Source: Jeotgalicoccus aerolatus (GTDB lineage: Bacteria; Bacillota; Bacilli; Staphylococcales; Salinicoccaceae). Taken from it: a stretch of 64,000 bases of DNA. Shown here in pieces: positions 49,561 through 58,058 of the stretch (positions are counted from its first letter, which is position 1; the number at the start of each line of letters is the position of its first letter). The DNA lies in NCBI RefSeq assembly GCF_014635205.1, contig NZ_BMCN01000001.1, forward strand, positions 496,001 through 560,000. Direction: 5' to 3'. A program made the translations under genes and the position numbers. Under the pieces are notes generated by a model. The model saw only the letters and a list, made by a program, of their open reading frames with translations. It ran no database searches and was not told the DNA's origin.

Positions 49561-50256
49561 TTAAAACACTTGGCAAATATCGATGTGACAGTTTTCGCAA
49601 TTGATCAGATGGCGAAGTTTTTCGATATTATGAATGGTAATAATTTTTTGCTGAACTGAAATAATCCCCTCTTTTTTCAGTTCACCCAGCAGCCTGCTGA
49701 CGACTTCTCTTGAAGTGCCGCACATCAGACCGAGTTCTTGATTGGTAATCTTTACCGAAATTCGCACACCTTCCGGCACGGTTTCCCCAAATGAGTTAGA
49801 CATTCTGATTAAATTTGAACACACAGCGCCAAGCTTGCCGTACATCACGCTGTCGCGCATTTTAGTCATCGCACGCTGACGGTCAATTTCCATCCACTGC
49901 ATCCACTCGTTTTTTATCAGCTCATCTTCAAGAATCATCGACTCAAATGATTTTTGCGGCAGGCGCACTACAACAGCATCGGTCTTTGCCTTGGCTGAGG
50001 CTGCATGTGTTTTCGGTCCGCAAAACAGAGTCACCGCACCGAATATTCCATTTTCATCGAGCAGGTTCGTTGCCAGCTCTATGCCTTCTGACTGCATTCT
50101 GCTGATAAAAACCTGACCGCTTTTTACTGTGTATATATAATCTGTCGGATCTCCCGGATGGTATATGTATTCACCCTTCTTCATGCTGATTATATTACCT
50201 TTTTCTTTGATTAAACCAATCAGACGTTCAGGATAAAATATAGTGTTTTCAGTCAT
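49561..50256 (-). CDS. fnr: Fnr-type oxygen-sensing transcription regulator
   Basis: A CRP/FNR-family regulator of 231 residues. Residues 20-110 form the cyclic-nucleotide-binding-like domain, and TNQELGLMCGTSREVVSRLL (171-190) is the helix-turn-helix. The C-terminus ends CENCHIDIC, giving C220, C223 and C228 in the C-x2-C-x4-C spacing of B. subtilis Fnr, where they and an Asp ligate a 4Fe-4S cluster; D135 is a candidate fourth ligand. This differs from E. coli FNR, whose cysteines are N-terminal, and from the cluster-free ArcR of S. aureus. It is divergent from the oxidase operon, with a shared Fnr box. ATG at 50256 follows GGAGGGA. Confidence 0.9.
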   Translation of the reverse strand: MTENTIFYPERLIGLIKEKGNIISMKKGEYIYHPGDPTDYIYTVKSGQVFISRMQSEGIELATNLLDENGIFGAVTLFCGPKTHAASAKAKTDAVVVRLPQKSFESMILEDELIKNEWMQWMEIDRQRAMTKMRDSVMYGKLGAVCSNLIRMSNSFGETVPEGVRISVKITNQELGLMCGTSREVVSRLLGELKKEGIISVQQKIITIHNIEKLRHLINCENCHIDICQVF

Positions 50257-50295
50257 AATTATCCCTCCATTATTTAATTAAATTTTATCACAAAA

Positions 50296-50311
50296 TGTGA
50301 TATTTATCACT
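50296..50311. promoter_or_regulatory. Fnr box between fnr and the ba3 oxidase genes
   Basis: TGTGA-TATTTA-TCACT matches the B. subtilis Fnr box TGTGA-N6-TCACT. Its centre (50303.5) is about 41.5 bases from the predicted oxidase transcription start near 50345, set by TACAAT at 50333-50338. That is class II activator spacing. An overlapping TCACA-AAA-TGTGA lies to the left. Confidence 0.75.
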
Positions 50312-50371
50312 TTTTTAAAAATGAAAGTATTTTACAATTTACCTATAGAAAACGTAAAAGAAGGTGAAAAC

Positions 50372-50536
50372 ATGACTGAGAAAAAGGACAGAAACGAAGA
50401 AGAAAAACAGCATCATGATGCGGATGATCATCATAAGCTGGACTTGCGCGGCACCTTTATGATGGTTATGACAATTGGCGGACTAATGGTTTTAAGCTGG
50501 TTCGCAGTATTTATATTATTTATGGAAAGGATGTAA
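50372..50536 (+). CDS. ba3-type cytochrome oxidase small subunit IIa
   Basis: A 54-residue protein with a polar, His- and Asp-rich N-terminus and one membrane helix (about 30-52, FMMVMTIGGLMVLSWFAVFI). By size, topology and position ahead of subunits II and I it is the IIa subunit of B-type heme-copper oxidases. ATG at 50372 follows AAGGTG; the reading frame extends further upstream but crosses the promoter. It is the first gene of the oxidase operon. Confidence 0.85.
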   Translation: MTEKKDRNEEEKQHHDADDHHKLDLRGTFMMVMTIGGLMVLSWFAVFILFMERM

Positions 50537-50547
50537 GGTGAAACGAT

Positions 50548-51039
50548 ATGCATAAATTCGAGAAAATCTGGCTTTCTGCCGGAACAGCGTCTCTAGCTAT
50601 ATTTTTAATTATTATCGGTATTTCAGCTGTTCACGGCGGCCACACACCTGCTGCAAGCGGCATTGAAACAATTAATCCGGAACACGTTCGCGATGATGCC
50701 CGTTTTAAAGAACCCGGCTTAAAAGAATCAGCTGACGATGACTACGATTATGATTTGTACTTCGTTGCCAGTGCATTTATGTACGAACCTGGAGAAGTTG
50801 AAATCCCCTCTGGTTCAACAGTAAAAATTCATGTAACGAGCCCAGATGTGGTTCACGGTTTCCAAGTGGTCGGCACTAACATTAACATGATTGCCGAACC
50901 TGGTTTAATCTCTACATATGAAATGACATTCGATGAACCCGGCGAACATCTAATTGTTTGTAATGAATATTGCGGTGTCGGCCATACGGATATGACTTCT
51001 ATGATTAATGTTGTTGCAGGAGGTGCTGACAATGAGTAA
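50548..51039 (+). CDS. ba3-type cytochrome c oxidase subunit II
   Basis: The CuA-carrying subunit that receives electrons from cytochrome c. The 163 residues have one N-terminal membrane helix (about 8-28) and an extracytoplasmic cupredoxin domain. CuA ligands are His in PDVVHGFQV (about 108-116) and C-x3-C-x3-H-x2-M in CNEYCGVGHTDM (about 136-147). The short form with a single anchor is characteristic of the ba3 type. It overlaps subunit I by eight bases. Confidence 0.93.
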   Translation: MHKFEKIWLSAGTASLAIFLIIIGISAVHGGHTPAASGIETINPEHVRDDARFKEPGLKESADDDYDYDLYFVASAFMYEPGEVEIPSGSTVKIHVTSPDVVHGFQVVGTNINMIAEPGLISTYEMTFDEPGEHLIVCNEYCGVGHTDMTSMINVVAGGADNE

Positions 51040-52708
51040 CTACACTGGTGAAGAAATTTTCTCAAGTAAAACTAAAGTTGATAAAAGAGATGGCAAACTC
51101 GTTCTTGCCAACATGGCCTGGGTGGCATTCGCACTCATTATCGGCGGTACTGCGGGTCTACTTCAGACGCTCGTCCGCTCTGGACAATTCGAACTGCCGT
51201 TTGGCATCGGCTATTACCAGCTGTTAACACTGCACGGTGTCGTATTAGCGCTGGTAATGACTTTCTTCTTCATTATGGGATTCCAAATCGCAGCCTTATC
51301 CAGAACTGCTGGTGCGTTTAGTAATACAGAGCGTCGTCTGGGCTGGATTGGATTTGCGGTAATGACTGCCGGTACTTTAATGTCGGCAACGATGATCGCG
51401 CTTAATGAAGCAAGTGTACTTTATACATTTTACGCTCCCCTGCAGGCTCATGTTATCCACTACATCGGTTTAGCACTTGTAATCATCGGTACATGGATTT
51501 CTGTTGCAGGACAGCTAATGAGATACTTCAGATGGAAAAAGGAAAATAAAGGACATAAGTCACCCCTGTTAAGCTACATGACGGCAATTAACAATGTCAT
51601 GTGGATTGTTTGTACAATCGGTGTGGCAGCGACCGTCTTATTCCAGTTTATTCCATGGTCCCTCGGCTGGGTCGACACGATAAACATCACCTTAAGCCGT
51701 ACTTTATTCTGGTACTTCGGCCACCCGCTCGTTTACTTCTGGCTGCTGCCGGCCTATATGGTCTGGTACGTAGTTATTCCTAAAGTACTTGGCGGCCGCG
51801 GTTTTTCAGATAACTTAGCCCGTTTAGCATTCGTACTGTTTTTATTCTTCAGTATTCCTGTAGGTATTCACCACCAGCTTGTCGATCCCGGTATCGATGC
51901 GTTCTGGAAAGGACTGCAGGTTGTCTTAACCTTTATGGTTATCGTTCCGTCACTGATGACAGCTTTCAGTATGTTTGCAGTATTTGAGACTTACGGACGG
52001 TCACAGGGTGCGAAAGGACTCCTCGACTGGTTTAAGAAACTGCCTTGGACTGATGCGCGCTTTGTACTGGTCTTTATCGGCATGTTATTCTTCATTCCAG
52101 GCGGACTCGGAGGTATTATTAACGCATCAGGTCAAATGAACCAGGTGATACATAACACGATATGGGTGGTGGGTCACTTCCACATTACTGTTGGTGCACC
52201 TGTTATTCTGACTTACTTTGCAGCAATGCTGTTTCTGCTTCCGCATATTACAGGAAGAAAAATTGATAAAATTGCGAACAGACTCGGATTATTCCTCGCT
52301 TATACTTGGGCATTCGGCATGGGTATTATGTCATTTGCAATGCACTGGGCAGGTCTTCGCGGTGCACCGAGACGCTCACAGTACTCAGAATACGGCGGAG
52401 CTGAAATTGCAAACGAATGGATCACATATCAAGTGATGCAGGCTGTCGGCGGATCCTTCCTGCTGATTGCAATTATTATAGCGATTCTCATGTTCTTAAA
52501 ACTGATTACAGGACCGAAGGCAGACCAAGCTGAAGAGTTCCCTGTAGCAAGATTCATGGATCAGGATGCACCACTCTTAAAATGGGTTGAAAACTGGCGC
52601 TTACTGATTATCATTACTATATTCCTGATTTTAATTGCCTATACAGTACCGATCACTCAAATGTTTACAGAAAACATTCCTGGTGCCAAAGGCTTTAAAC
52701 TCTGGTAA
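51032..52708 (+). CDS. ba3-type cytochrome c oxidase subunit I
   Basis: The catalytic subunit of a B-type heme-copper oxidase, with about 13 membrane helices in 558 residues. Visible sites are a low-spin heme His in LLTLHGVVLALVMTF, the CuB His with cross-link Tyr in FGHPLVYFWLLP (about 230-241), the HHQLVDPG pair and the heme pair in GHFHITVGAP. It reduces oxygen to water and pumps protons with high oxygen affinity in studied members. ATG at 51032 follows GGAGGTG. No subunit III gene follows, as expected for ba3. Confidence 0.95.
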   Translation: MSNYTGEEIFSSKTKVDKRDGKLVLANMAWVAFALIIGGTAGLLQTLVRSGQFELPFGIGYYQLLTLHGVVLALVMTFFFIMGFQIAALSRTAGAFSNTERRLGWIGFAVMTAGTLMSATMIALNEASVLYTFYAPLQAHVIHYIGLALVIIGTWISVAGQLMRYFRWKKENKGHKSPLLSYMTAINNVMWIVCTIGVAATVLFQFIPWSLGWVDTINITLSRTLFWYFGHPLVYFWLLPAYMVWYVVIPKVLGGRGFSDNLARLAFVLFLFFSIPVGIHHQLVDPGIDAFWKGLQVVLTFMVIVPSLMTAFSMFAVFETYGRSQGAKGLLDWFKKLPWTDARFVLVFIGMLFFIPGGLGGIINASGQMNQVIHNTIWVVGHFHITVGAPVILTYFAAMLFLLPHITGRKIDKIANRLGLFLAYTWAFGMGIMSFAMHWAGLRGAPRRSQYSEYGGAEIANEWITYQVMQAVGGSFLLIAIIIAILMFLKLITGPKADQAEEFPVARFMDQDAPLLKWVENWRLLIIITIFLILIAYTVPITQMFTENIPGAKGFKLW

Positions 52709-52713
52709 ATTCA

Positions 52714-52750
52714 AAGAAAAAACACTGGTTTTATACCAGTGTTTTTTCTT
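52714..52750. terminator. bidirectional terminator after the oxidase operon
   Basis: A 16-bp near-perfect stem (52714-52729 with 52735-52750) has A-rich and T-rich flanks for both convergent genes, and overlaps the ywaF 3' end. Confidence 0.9.
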
Positions 52751-53465
52751 TGCTATTTTCTGTTTTTAACTTTTTTGCTTGAAAATAATTAATTACTAAA
52801 TGAATGATCAGGGCAACAATTACAAAACCGATTCCTATACCGAACATATTCAGGAAGAAATATACAGGTTCGTTTAAATCATTCAGAAACGGCCTGTCTT
52901 CCGTATAGAAATAATTACTGCCGATTGCATTGTTTAACAGCTGCATACACGTTAAGTAAACAGCAAACGTGACTGCTGCCTGCAATGCTCCCCGAATTGA
53001 CGGTACGAATCCGTTAATAAATGAACGGATAATGGGATAGATAATTATTAGGCTGTGGAGCATAAAGAATGAAATACCGAGCATGTGAATTGCCGGAGAT
53101 ATTCCGACAGGGTAAACAAATGATGCATATGCAAAAATTCCCCAATAAAAAATAACCTGATCCAGCCATGGTTTCCTAACAAAAAATTGGATGATGATTA
53201 AGTAACACACGACTCTGCAAATATGCAGCGGCAAGGAATCTGTTACAGTGAATTCACCAACAATAAAGTAGTAACTGGCACTAATAATGCGCTGGACAAC
53301 AGCTACAATTAATATTCCAAGCATGACCTGCTTAGGGTATTCCTTAATCTGCTTACGAAATGTGAATACTGCAAACAAAATAACAGAAATACCGATAAGA
53401 TACATCAAATGGTTCATATCTCCTATTTGTACCAGCGGTGCGTTTGGATCGAGAAATGACTGCAT
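52731..53465 (-). CDS. TIGR02206/YwaF family membrane protein
   Basis: A 244-residue integral membrane protein with about seven helices, of the YwaF/TIGR02206 family; function unknown. The helix pattern includes MNHLMYLIGISVILFAVFTF near the N-terminus and VYFFLNMFGIGIGFVIVAL near the C-terminus, followed by a basic tail. The ATG follows AGGAGG. Monocistronic: terminators lie on both sides. Confidence 0.82.
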   Translation of the reverse strand: MQSFLDPNAPLVQIGDMNHLMYLIGISVILFAVFTFRKQIKEYPKQVMLGILIVAVVQRIISASYYFIVGEFTVTDSLPLHICRVVCYLIIIQFFVRKPWLDQVIFYWGIFAYASFVYPVGISPAIHMLGISFFMLHSLIIIYPIIRSFINGFVPSIRGALQAAVTFAVYLTCMQLLNNAIGSNYFYTEDRPFLNDLNEPVYFFLNMFGIGIGFVIVALIIHLVINYFQAKKLKTENSKEKTLV

Positions 53466-53479
53466 ATGCGCCTCCTTGA

Positions 53480-53517
53480 ATATAATAAATAAACTGAGAT
53501 TGTTACAATCTCAGTTT
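53480..53517 (-). terminator. terminator of hisS-aspS
   Basis: AAACTGAGATTGT and ACAATCTCAGTTT form a near-continuous palindrome (53491-53517), with a T-rich tract on the minus strand. Confidence 0.85.
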
Positions 53518-53528
53518 ACCTAATTTGC

Positions 53529-55292
53529 CTAGTCTTTTTCAACATCCAGGTCTATATGAAGTTCTTTTAATTGGTCTTTTGACACATCTGACGGTGCATC
53601 CATCATTAAGTCGCTTGCATTTTGTGTTTTAGGGAAGGCAATCACGTCTCTAATATTGTCGGATCCTGTTAAGAGCATCACAAAACGGTCGAGTCCGTAA
53701 GCAATGCCGCCGTGCGGCGGGGCACCATATTTAAAGGCTTCTATTAAGAAACCGAACTGGCTGTCGCGTTCTTCATCTGAAAATCCGAGTACTCTGAACA
53801 TTCTTTCCTGCAATTCGGCGTCATTAATTCTTATCGAACCGCCGCCAAGCTCGTAGCCGTTCAAGACGATATCGTAAGCATTCGCCTTCACTTCATGTGG
53901 TGCAGACTCCAGCTTATCAATGTCTTCAGCTTTAGGTGAAGTAAATGGATGGTGCGCTGCGAAATAGCGGCCGAGTTCTTCGTCGTATTCAAACAGCGGC
54001 CAATCCGTTACCCAAATAAAGTTGAACTGTCCTTTATCAATTAAGTTTAAGTCCTTAGCCAATTTATTGCGGAGGTTACCAAGTGAAGCGTGAACAACTG
54101 AATCTTTATCTGCTGCAAATAAAATTAAATCGTTTGCTTCCAGAGTCAGCAATTCGCTTAATTCGGATTTTTTATCTTCGTCGAAGAATTTGGCAATCGG
54201 TCCCTGCAGTCCTTCTTCATTCATCTTCATCCATGCCAGGCCTTTGGCACCGTAATTTTTAACGAATGCTTCCAGTTTATCTATATCCTTACGCGAGTAA
54301 TCTGAAGCAGCATCTTTAACGACGATAGCTTTAACAGATCCGCCTGATTCTACCGCAGATTTAAATACTTTAAAATCAACGGATTCACTGAAGGCAGTTA
54401 AATCCTGCAGCTCCATGCCAAAACGTGTATCCGGTTTATCTACACCGTAACGCGCCATAGCATCATCAAAAGTAATACGCGGGAACGGCGCAGGTATATC
54501 GAGCCCTTTAACAGTTTTCATAACATGCTGGATTAAACGTTCGTTCATCTCGATAATATCTTCCTGATCGGTAAACGATTTTTCTATATCAATTTGTGTA
54601 AATTCCGGCTGTCTGTCTGCACGCAGGTCCTCGTCGCGGAAACATTTAACAATCTGGTAATAGCGCTCCATGCCTGACAGCATTAACAGCTGCTTGTAGA
54701 TTTGCGGAGACTGAGGCAGTGCGTAAAATTCACCCGGGTGTACACGTGACGGCACTAAGTAATCACGGGCACCTTCCGGCGTAGATTTAGACAGCACCGG
54801 TGTTTCAATATCCATAAAGTCCTCTTCTGCTAAAAAGTCTCTGACTGCTTTATTAATCACTGAACGAGTTTTTAAAATATTTTGCAGTTTAGGACGGCGC
54901 AAGTCAATATAGCGGTATTTCAGACGCGTATCTTCGTTAATATTATCGTCACTTACTTGAAACGGCGGTGTTTTCGCTTTTGATAATATTTCAATATGTT
55001 CAGCGTATACTTCTATTTCACCGGAGGCAATATTTTTATTTACCTGTTTCTCATCACGCTGTTTAACAGTCCCTTGTATATCGACAACGAACTCCGTACG
55101 GATCTTATCGGCAACAGTTAACGCTTCTTTTGAAACATCCGGATTAAAGACGACTTGGATCAATCCTTTTTTATCTCTTAAATCGATAAAAATCAGTCCG
55201 CCTAAATCTCTGCGTTTTTGAACCCAGCCCTGCAGCCTTACAGTCTCTTCTTTTTTATTTATTGTGACTTCATTTGAATATATACGTTTCAT
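53529..55292 (-). CDS. aspS: aspartate--tRNA ligase
   Basis: AspRS charges tRNA-Asp. The 587 residues have an N-terminal OB anticodon-binding domain (about 15-110, [21 protein letters not shown]), the class II core (motif 2 [21 protein letters not shown]), a bacterial-type GAD insertion (about 290-420) and motif 3 [11 protein letters not shown]. The start codon is directly after the hisS stop; its ribosome site GGAGG is within the last hisS codons. Confidence 0.98.
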   Translation of the reverse strand: MKRIYSNEVTINKKEETVRLQGWVQKRRDLGGLIFIDLRDKKGLIQVVFNPDVSKEALTVADKIRTEFVVDIQGTVKQRDEKQVNKNIASGEIEVYAEHIEILSKAKTPPFQVSDDNINEDTRLKYRYIDLRRPKLQNILKTRSVINKAVRDFLAEEDFMDIETPVLSKSTPEGARDYLVPSRVHPGEFYALPQSPQIYKQLLMLSGMERYYQIVKCFRDEDLRADRQPEFTQIDIEKSFTDQEDIIEMNERLIQHVMKTVKGLDIPAPFPRITFDDAMARYGVDKPDTRFGMELQDLTAFSESVDFKVFKSAVESGGSVKAIVVKDAASDYSRKDIDKLEAFVKNYGAKGLAWMKMNEEGLQGPIAKFFDEDKKSELSELLTLEANDLILFAADKDSVVHASLGNLRNKLAKDLNLIDKGQFNFIWVTDWPLFEYDEELGRYFAAHHPFTSPKAEDIDKLESAPHEVKANAYDIVLNGYELGGGSIRINDAELQERMFRVLGFSDEERDSQFGFLIEAFKYGAPPHGGIAYGLDRFVMLLTGSDNIRDVIAFPKTQNASDLMMDAPSDVSKDQLKELHIDLDVEKD

Positions 55293-56555
55293 TTATATTT
55301 CCTCCATTGTGGAAATCATTTCTTCGAATGATAACTTTTTCGTTTCGCCTGTTTGCATATTTTTAAGATCAGCTGACTGGTTTTGTATTTCATCTTCACC
55401 CAGCACAATTGTATACCGTGCATTTTTTCTGTCAGCATCTTTCATCTGTGCTTTAAGTTTACGGTTTTCATAGTCCATATCTGCACTGATACCGCGGTTT
55501 CTTAATTTGTGGAGCAGTGTACCGGCCAAATCGCGCGCTTCATCTGTCATTGTGCAGACATATAAATCAAGCCCTTTTTCATTGGGGATGTCTATCCCTT
55601 CAGCTTCCAAAGCTAATATTAATCTTTCAATGCTGAGTGCAAAACCAATACCTGTTTTATCCGGACCGTCCATCATTTCTAACAGGCCGTTGTAACGTCC
55701 GCCGCCGCACAATGTTGTAATGGCACCAAATCCGTCAGCATTGCTCATCAGTTCAAACGCTGTGTGCGTGTAGTAGTCGAGGCCGCGTACAAGATTGTAG
55801 TCGACTGCGTAAGCAATATTTAAATCATCGAGTTTTGCTTTGACTGTTTCAAAGTAATTTTTAGACTCATCATTTAAATAGTCATACATGCGCGGGGCAT
55901 TTTTAACCAGTTCATGGTCTCTGTCTTTTTTACAATCCAAAATACGCATTGGATTCGTGTGAATACGAGATTGGCAGTCCGAGCAAAATTCACCGATTCT
56001 CGGAGAGAAATGCTCAACAAGTGCCTTATTGTATTCATTGCGGCTTTCCATATCACCGATTGAATTGATCACCAGCTTAAGATTTTTCAAGCCGAACGAC
56101 TGATAAATATGCATCAGCATGCTTAGAATTTCTACGTCGATCAGCGGATCTTCAACACCAATTGCCTCTACGCCGAACTGTACAAATTGACGATATCGGC
56201 CTTTTTGTTTACGTTCATAACGGAACATCGGTGCTACATAAAATAACTTAACCGGCTGTTCCACATTGTGCTGCATTTTATTTTCAATATAGCTGCGGGC
56301 TACCGGTGCAGTTCCTTCCGGACGCAGTGTTAAGCTGCGGTCCCCTTTATCCTGAAATGTATACATTTCTTTATTTACGATATCCGTTGAGCCGCCCACT
56401 GCTCTGACAAACAGATCAGTTGATTCGAACATCGGTGTGCGGATTTCATCGTAGTTATAATTTTTCGCAATTTCTTGAAGTTTTTTCTCGATAAACTGCC
56501 ACTTATATGACTCTTTCGGCAGTATATCCTGTGTGCCTCTCGGTACCTGTATCAT
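55293..56555 (-). CDS. hisS: histidine--tRNA ligase
   Basis: HisRS charges tRNA-His. The 420 residues show class II motif 1, motif 2 PMFRYERKQKGRYRQFVQFG (about 108-127), the histidine-A signatures LVRGLDYYTHTAFE and GGGRYNGLLEMM, and a C-terminal anticodon domain. A T-box leader controls hisS together with aspS. Confidence 0.98.
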   Translation of the reverse strand: MIQVPRGTQDILPKESYKWQFIEKKLQEIAKNYNYDEIRTPMFESTDLFVRAVGGSTDIVNKEMYTFQDKGDRSLTLRPEGTAPVARSYIENKMQHNVEQPVKLFYVAPMFRYERKQKGRYRQFVQFGVEAIGVEDPLIDVEILSMLMHIYQSFGLKNLKLVINSIGDMESRNEYNKALVEHFSPRIGEFCSDCQSRIHTNPMRILDCKKDRDHELVKNAPRMYDYLNDESKNYFETVKAKLDDLNIAYAVDYNLVRGLDYYTHTAFELMSNADGFGAITTLCGGGRYNGLLEMMDGPDKTGIGFALSIERLILALEAEGIDIPNEKGLDLYVCTMTDEARDLAGTLLHKLRNRGISADMDYENRKLKAQMKDADRKNARYTIVLGEDEIQNQSADLKNMQTGETKKLSFEEMISTMEEI

Positions 56556-56585
56556 AATATCACTCCTGGATTAAATTTTTGAAAT

Positions 56586-56826
56586 TAAAAAAACCTTATA
56601 CCGAAAACGGTATAAGGGACGAAATGGTCGTGGTGCCACCCTAAGTTCAGCACGAAAACGTGCACTCTATTACAGATAACGGCTGTCACCGCTGTATAAA
56701 CAGTTCCTGTTGCGAAGTGTCGGCAAATATCTTTTAAAGCATTCACTTTCAGCCCCGGGTGAATGTCTCTGTGTCTTTTTATAGATATCCTCTTCGCTTT
56801 GGAATTAATTATTTAGTTGAATTATT
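56586..56826 (-). promoter_or_regulatory. T-box riboswitch for hisS-aspS
   Basis: The signature GGGTGGCACCACG (56629-56641) is followed by a terminator with arms CCTTATACCG and CGGTATAAGG (56594-56617) and a T run. The leader is about 240 bases. In the probable specifier region the RNA reads GACAC (56717-56721), which contains both GAC (Asp) and CAC (His). Confidence 0.94.
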
Positions 56827-56832
56827 CTCTTT

Positions 56833-56861
56833 ATAATAGTCAGATTGCTTCGCTTTGTCAA
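56833..56861 (-). promoter_or_regulatory. hisS-aspS promoter
   Basis: Perfect TTGACA (56856-56861) and TATTAT (56833-56838) are 17 bases apart, just after the amidase stop (56863). Confidence 0.8.
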
Positions 56862-56862
56862 G

Positions 56863-57597
56863 CTAACGGCTTAAATAACTGTTGATTCCTTCGGTAATTG
56901 CTGTCACCATTTCATCCTGATAATCTTCCTGATTTAAAATATAATCGTCAAACTCATTGCTTAAATATCCGAGTTCAATCAGTACACCTGGGTAGTCCAG
57001 CTGCCAGACGACCTGATACTGCATTACCTGATTGCCCCGGTTATACAATAAAGAGTGTTCATCGAGCGCTGCATTCAAATGCTGGCCGAATGCTTCCTGG
57101 TTTGGATAGGTATAAAAGGTCGTGAAACCGGATATTGCTGGATCGTCAAAAGCATCACTATGCAGACTGATAAACAAATCCGCTTCAACTTTACGGTCAT
57201 CGAGACTTACCGTATCATTCTCCCCGCGGGTCATAATGACTTCTGCACCGCTGTCTGTCAATTTTTCTTTCAGCTTAGATGCAATAGAGTAAACGACCTC
57301 GTCCTCATTTTCACCATACTGACTCGGTGCCCCTGGATCGCTGCCGCCGTGTCCGGGATCCAGAGCAATCGTCGTCCCGCTGAAATCATAACTTACTTGA
57401 TCATTCTGTGAAAAATCCATCGTAATCAATTCTTCAGGCTCATGTATAACGGCTTTATAAAAGTATACTGCCAGTAAAACGATACCGAGTGCAATAATGA
57501 TAAAAAAGAGCGGCTTAACGTACAGATGCTTTTTATACTTCAGGAAATTTCCGATTGCATTCAGAGTGTTTTTGAGAATTGATTTAATTGAATCCAT
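56863..57597 (-). CDS. N-acetylmuramoyl-L-alanine amidase (membrane-anchored)
   Basis: A zinc amidase that cleaves the lactoyl-peptide bond in peptidoglycan. The 244 residues have one N-terminal membrane helix (about 28-50) and an Amidase_3 domain: ALDPGHGGSDPGA with zinc His and the following Glu region (about 87-99), SLHSDAFDD and the catalytic PGVLIELGYLSN. No SH3b or LysM wall-binding domain. It overlaps dtd by one base (TAATG). Confidence 0.92.
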   Translation of the reverse strand: MDSIKSILKNTLNAIGNFLKYKKHLYVKPLFFIIIALGIVLLAVYFYKAVIHEPEELITMDFSQNDQVSYDFSGTTIALDPGHGGSDPGAPSQYGENEDEVVYSIASKLKEKLTDSGAEVIMTRGENDTVSLDDRKVEADLFISLHSDAFDDPAISGFTTFYTYPNQEAFGQHLNAALDEHSLLYNRGNQVMQYQVVWQLDYPGVLIELGYLSNEFDDYILNQEDYQDEMVTAITEGINSYLSR

Positions 57598-58049
57598 TAG
57601 ATAATTTTACCGCCCTCGGCCTCGTAAATAATAGTAATCGGCCCGTCATTTGTCAGTCTGACATCCATATGCTCGCCGAAGAATCCCTCTTTAACTACGA
57701 TATCTTCGCTTCTCAGCGCCTCATTAAACACTTTGTACAGCACTCTCGCATCATCTCCTGCTGCAGCTTCGGTAAAGCTTGGACGATTTCCTTTTAAAGT
57801 TGACGCATACAGAGTAAACTGCGATACGCTTAAAATTTCTCCGCCGACTTCTTTAATCGATAAATTAATCTTGCCGTCTTTATCTTCAAAAATTCTTGCA
57901 TTGGCAATCTTTTTAGCCAGCACCCTAGCATCATCTTCAGTCGATGTTTTGCTGACACCGACTAATAAACAGTAGCCGTCGTTAATTTCATTGTACATTT
58001 CGTTATTGGCAACCAGTGCATGAGAAACTTTCTGTAATATAATTTTCAT
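57597..58049 (-). CDS. dtd: D-aminoacyl-tRNA deacylase
   Basis: Dtd hydrolyses D-aminoacyl-tRNAs as a proofreading enzyme. The 150 residues hold the catalytic SQFTLYA (about 77-83) and the C-terminal cross-subunit region NDGPITIIYE (equivalent of the Gly-Pro motif). The relA-dtd-amidase order matches other Staphylococcaceae. ATG follows GAGGGG. Confidence 0.95.
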   Translation of the reverse strand: MKIILQKVSHALVANNEMYNEINDGYCLLVGVSKTSTEDDARVLAKKIANARIFEDKDGKINLSIKEVGGEILSVSQFTLYASTLKGNRPSFTEAAAGDDARVLYKVFNEALRSEDIVVKEGFFGEHMDVRLTNDGPITIIYEAEGGKII

Positions 58050-58058
58050 GTTTTCCCC

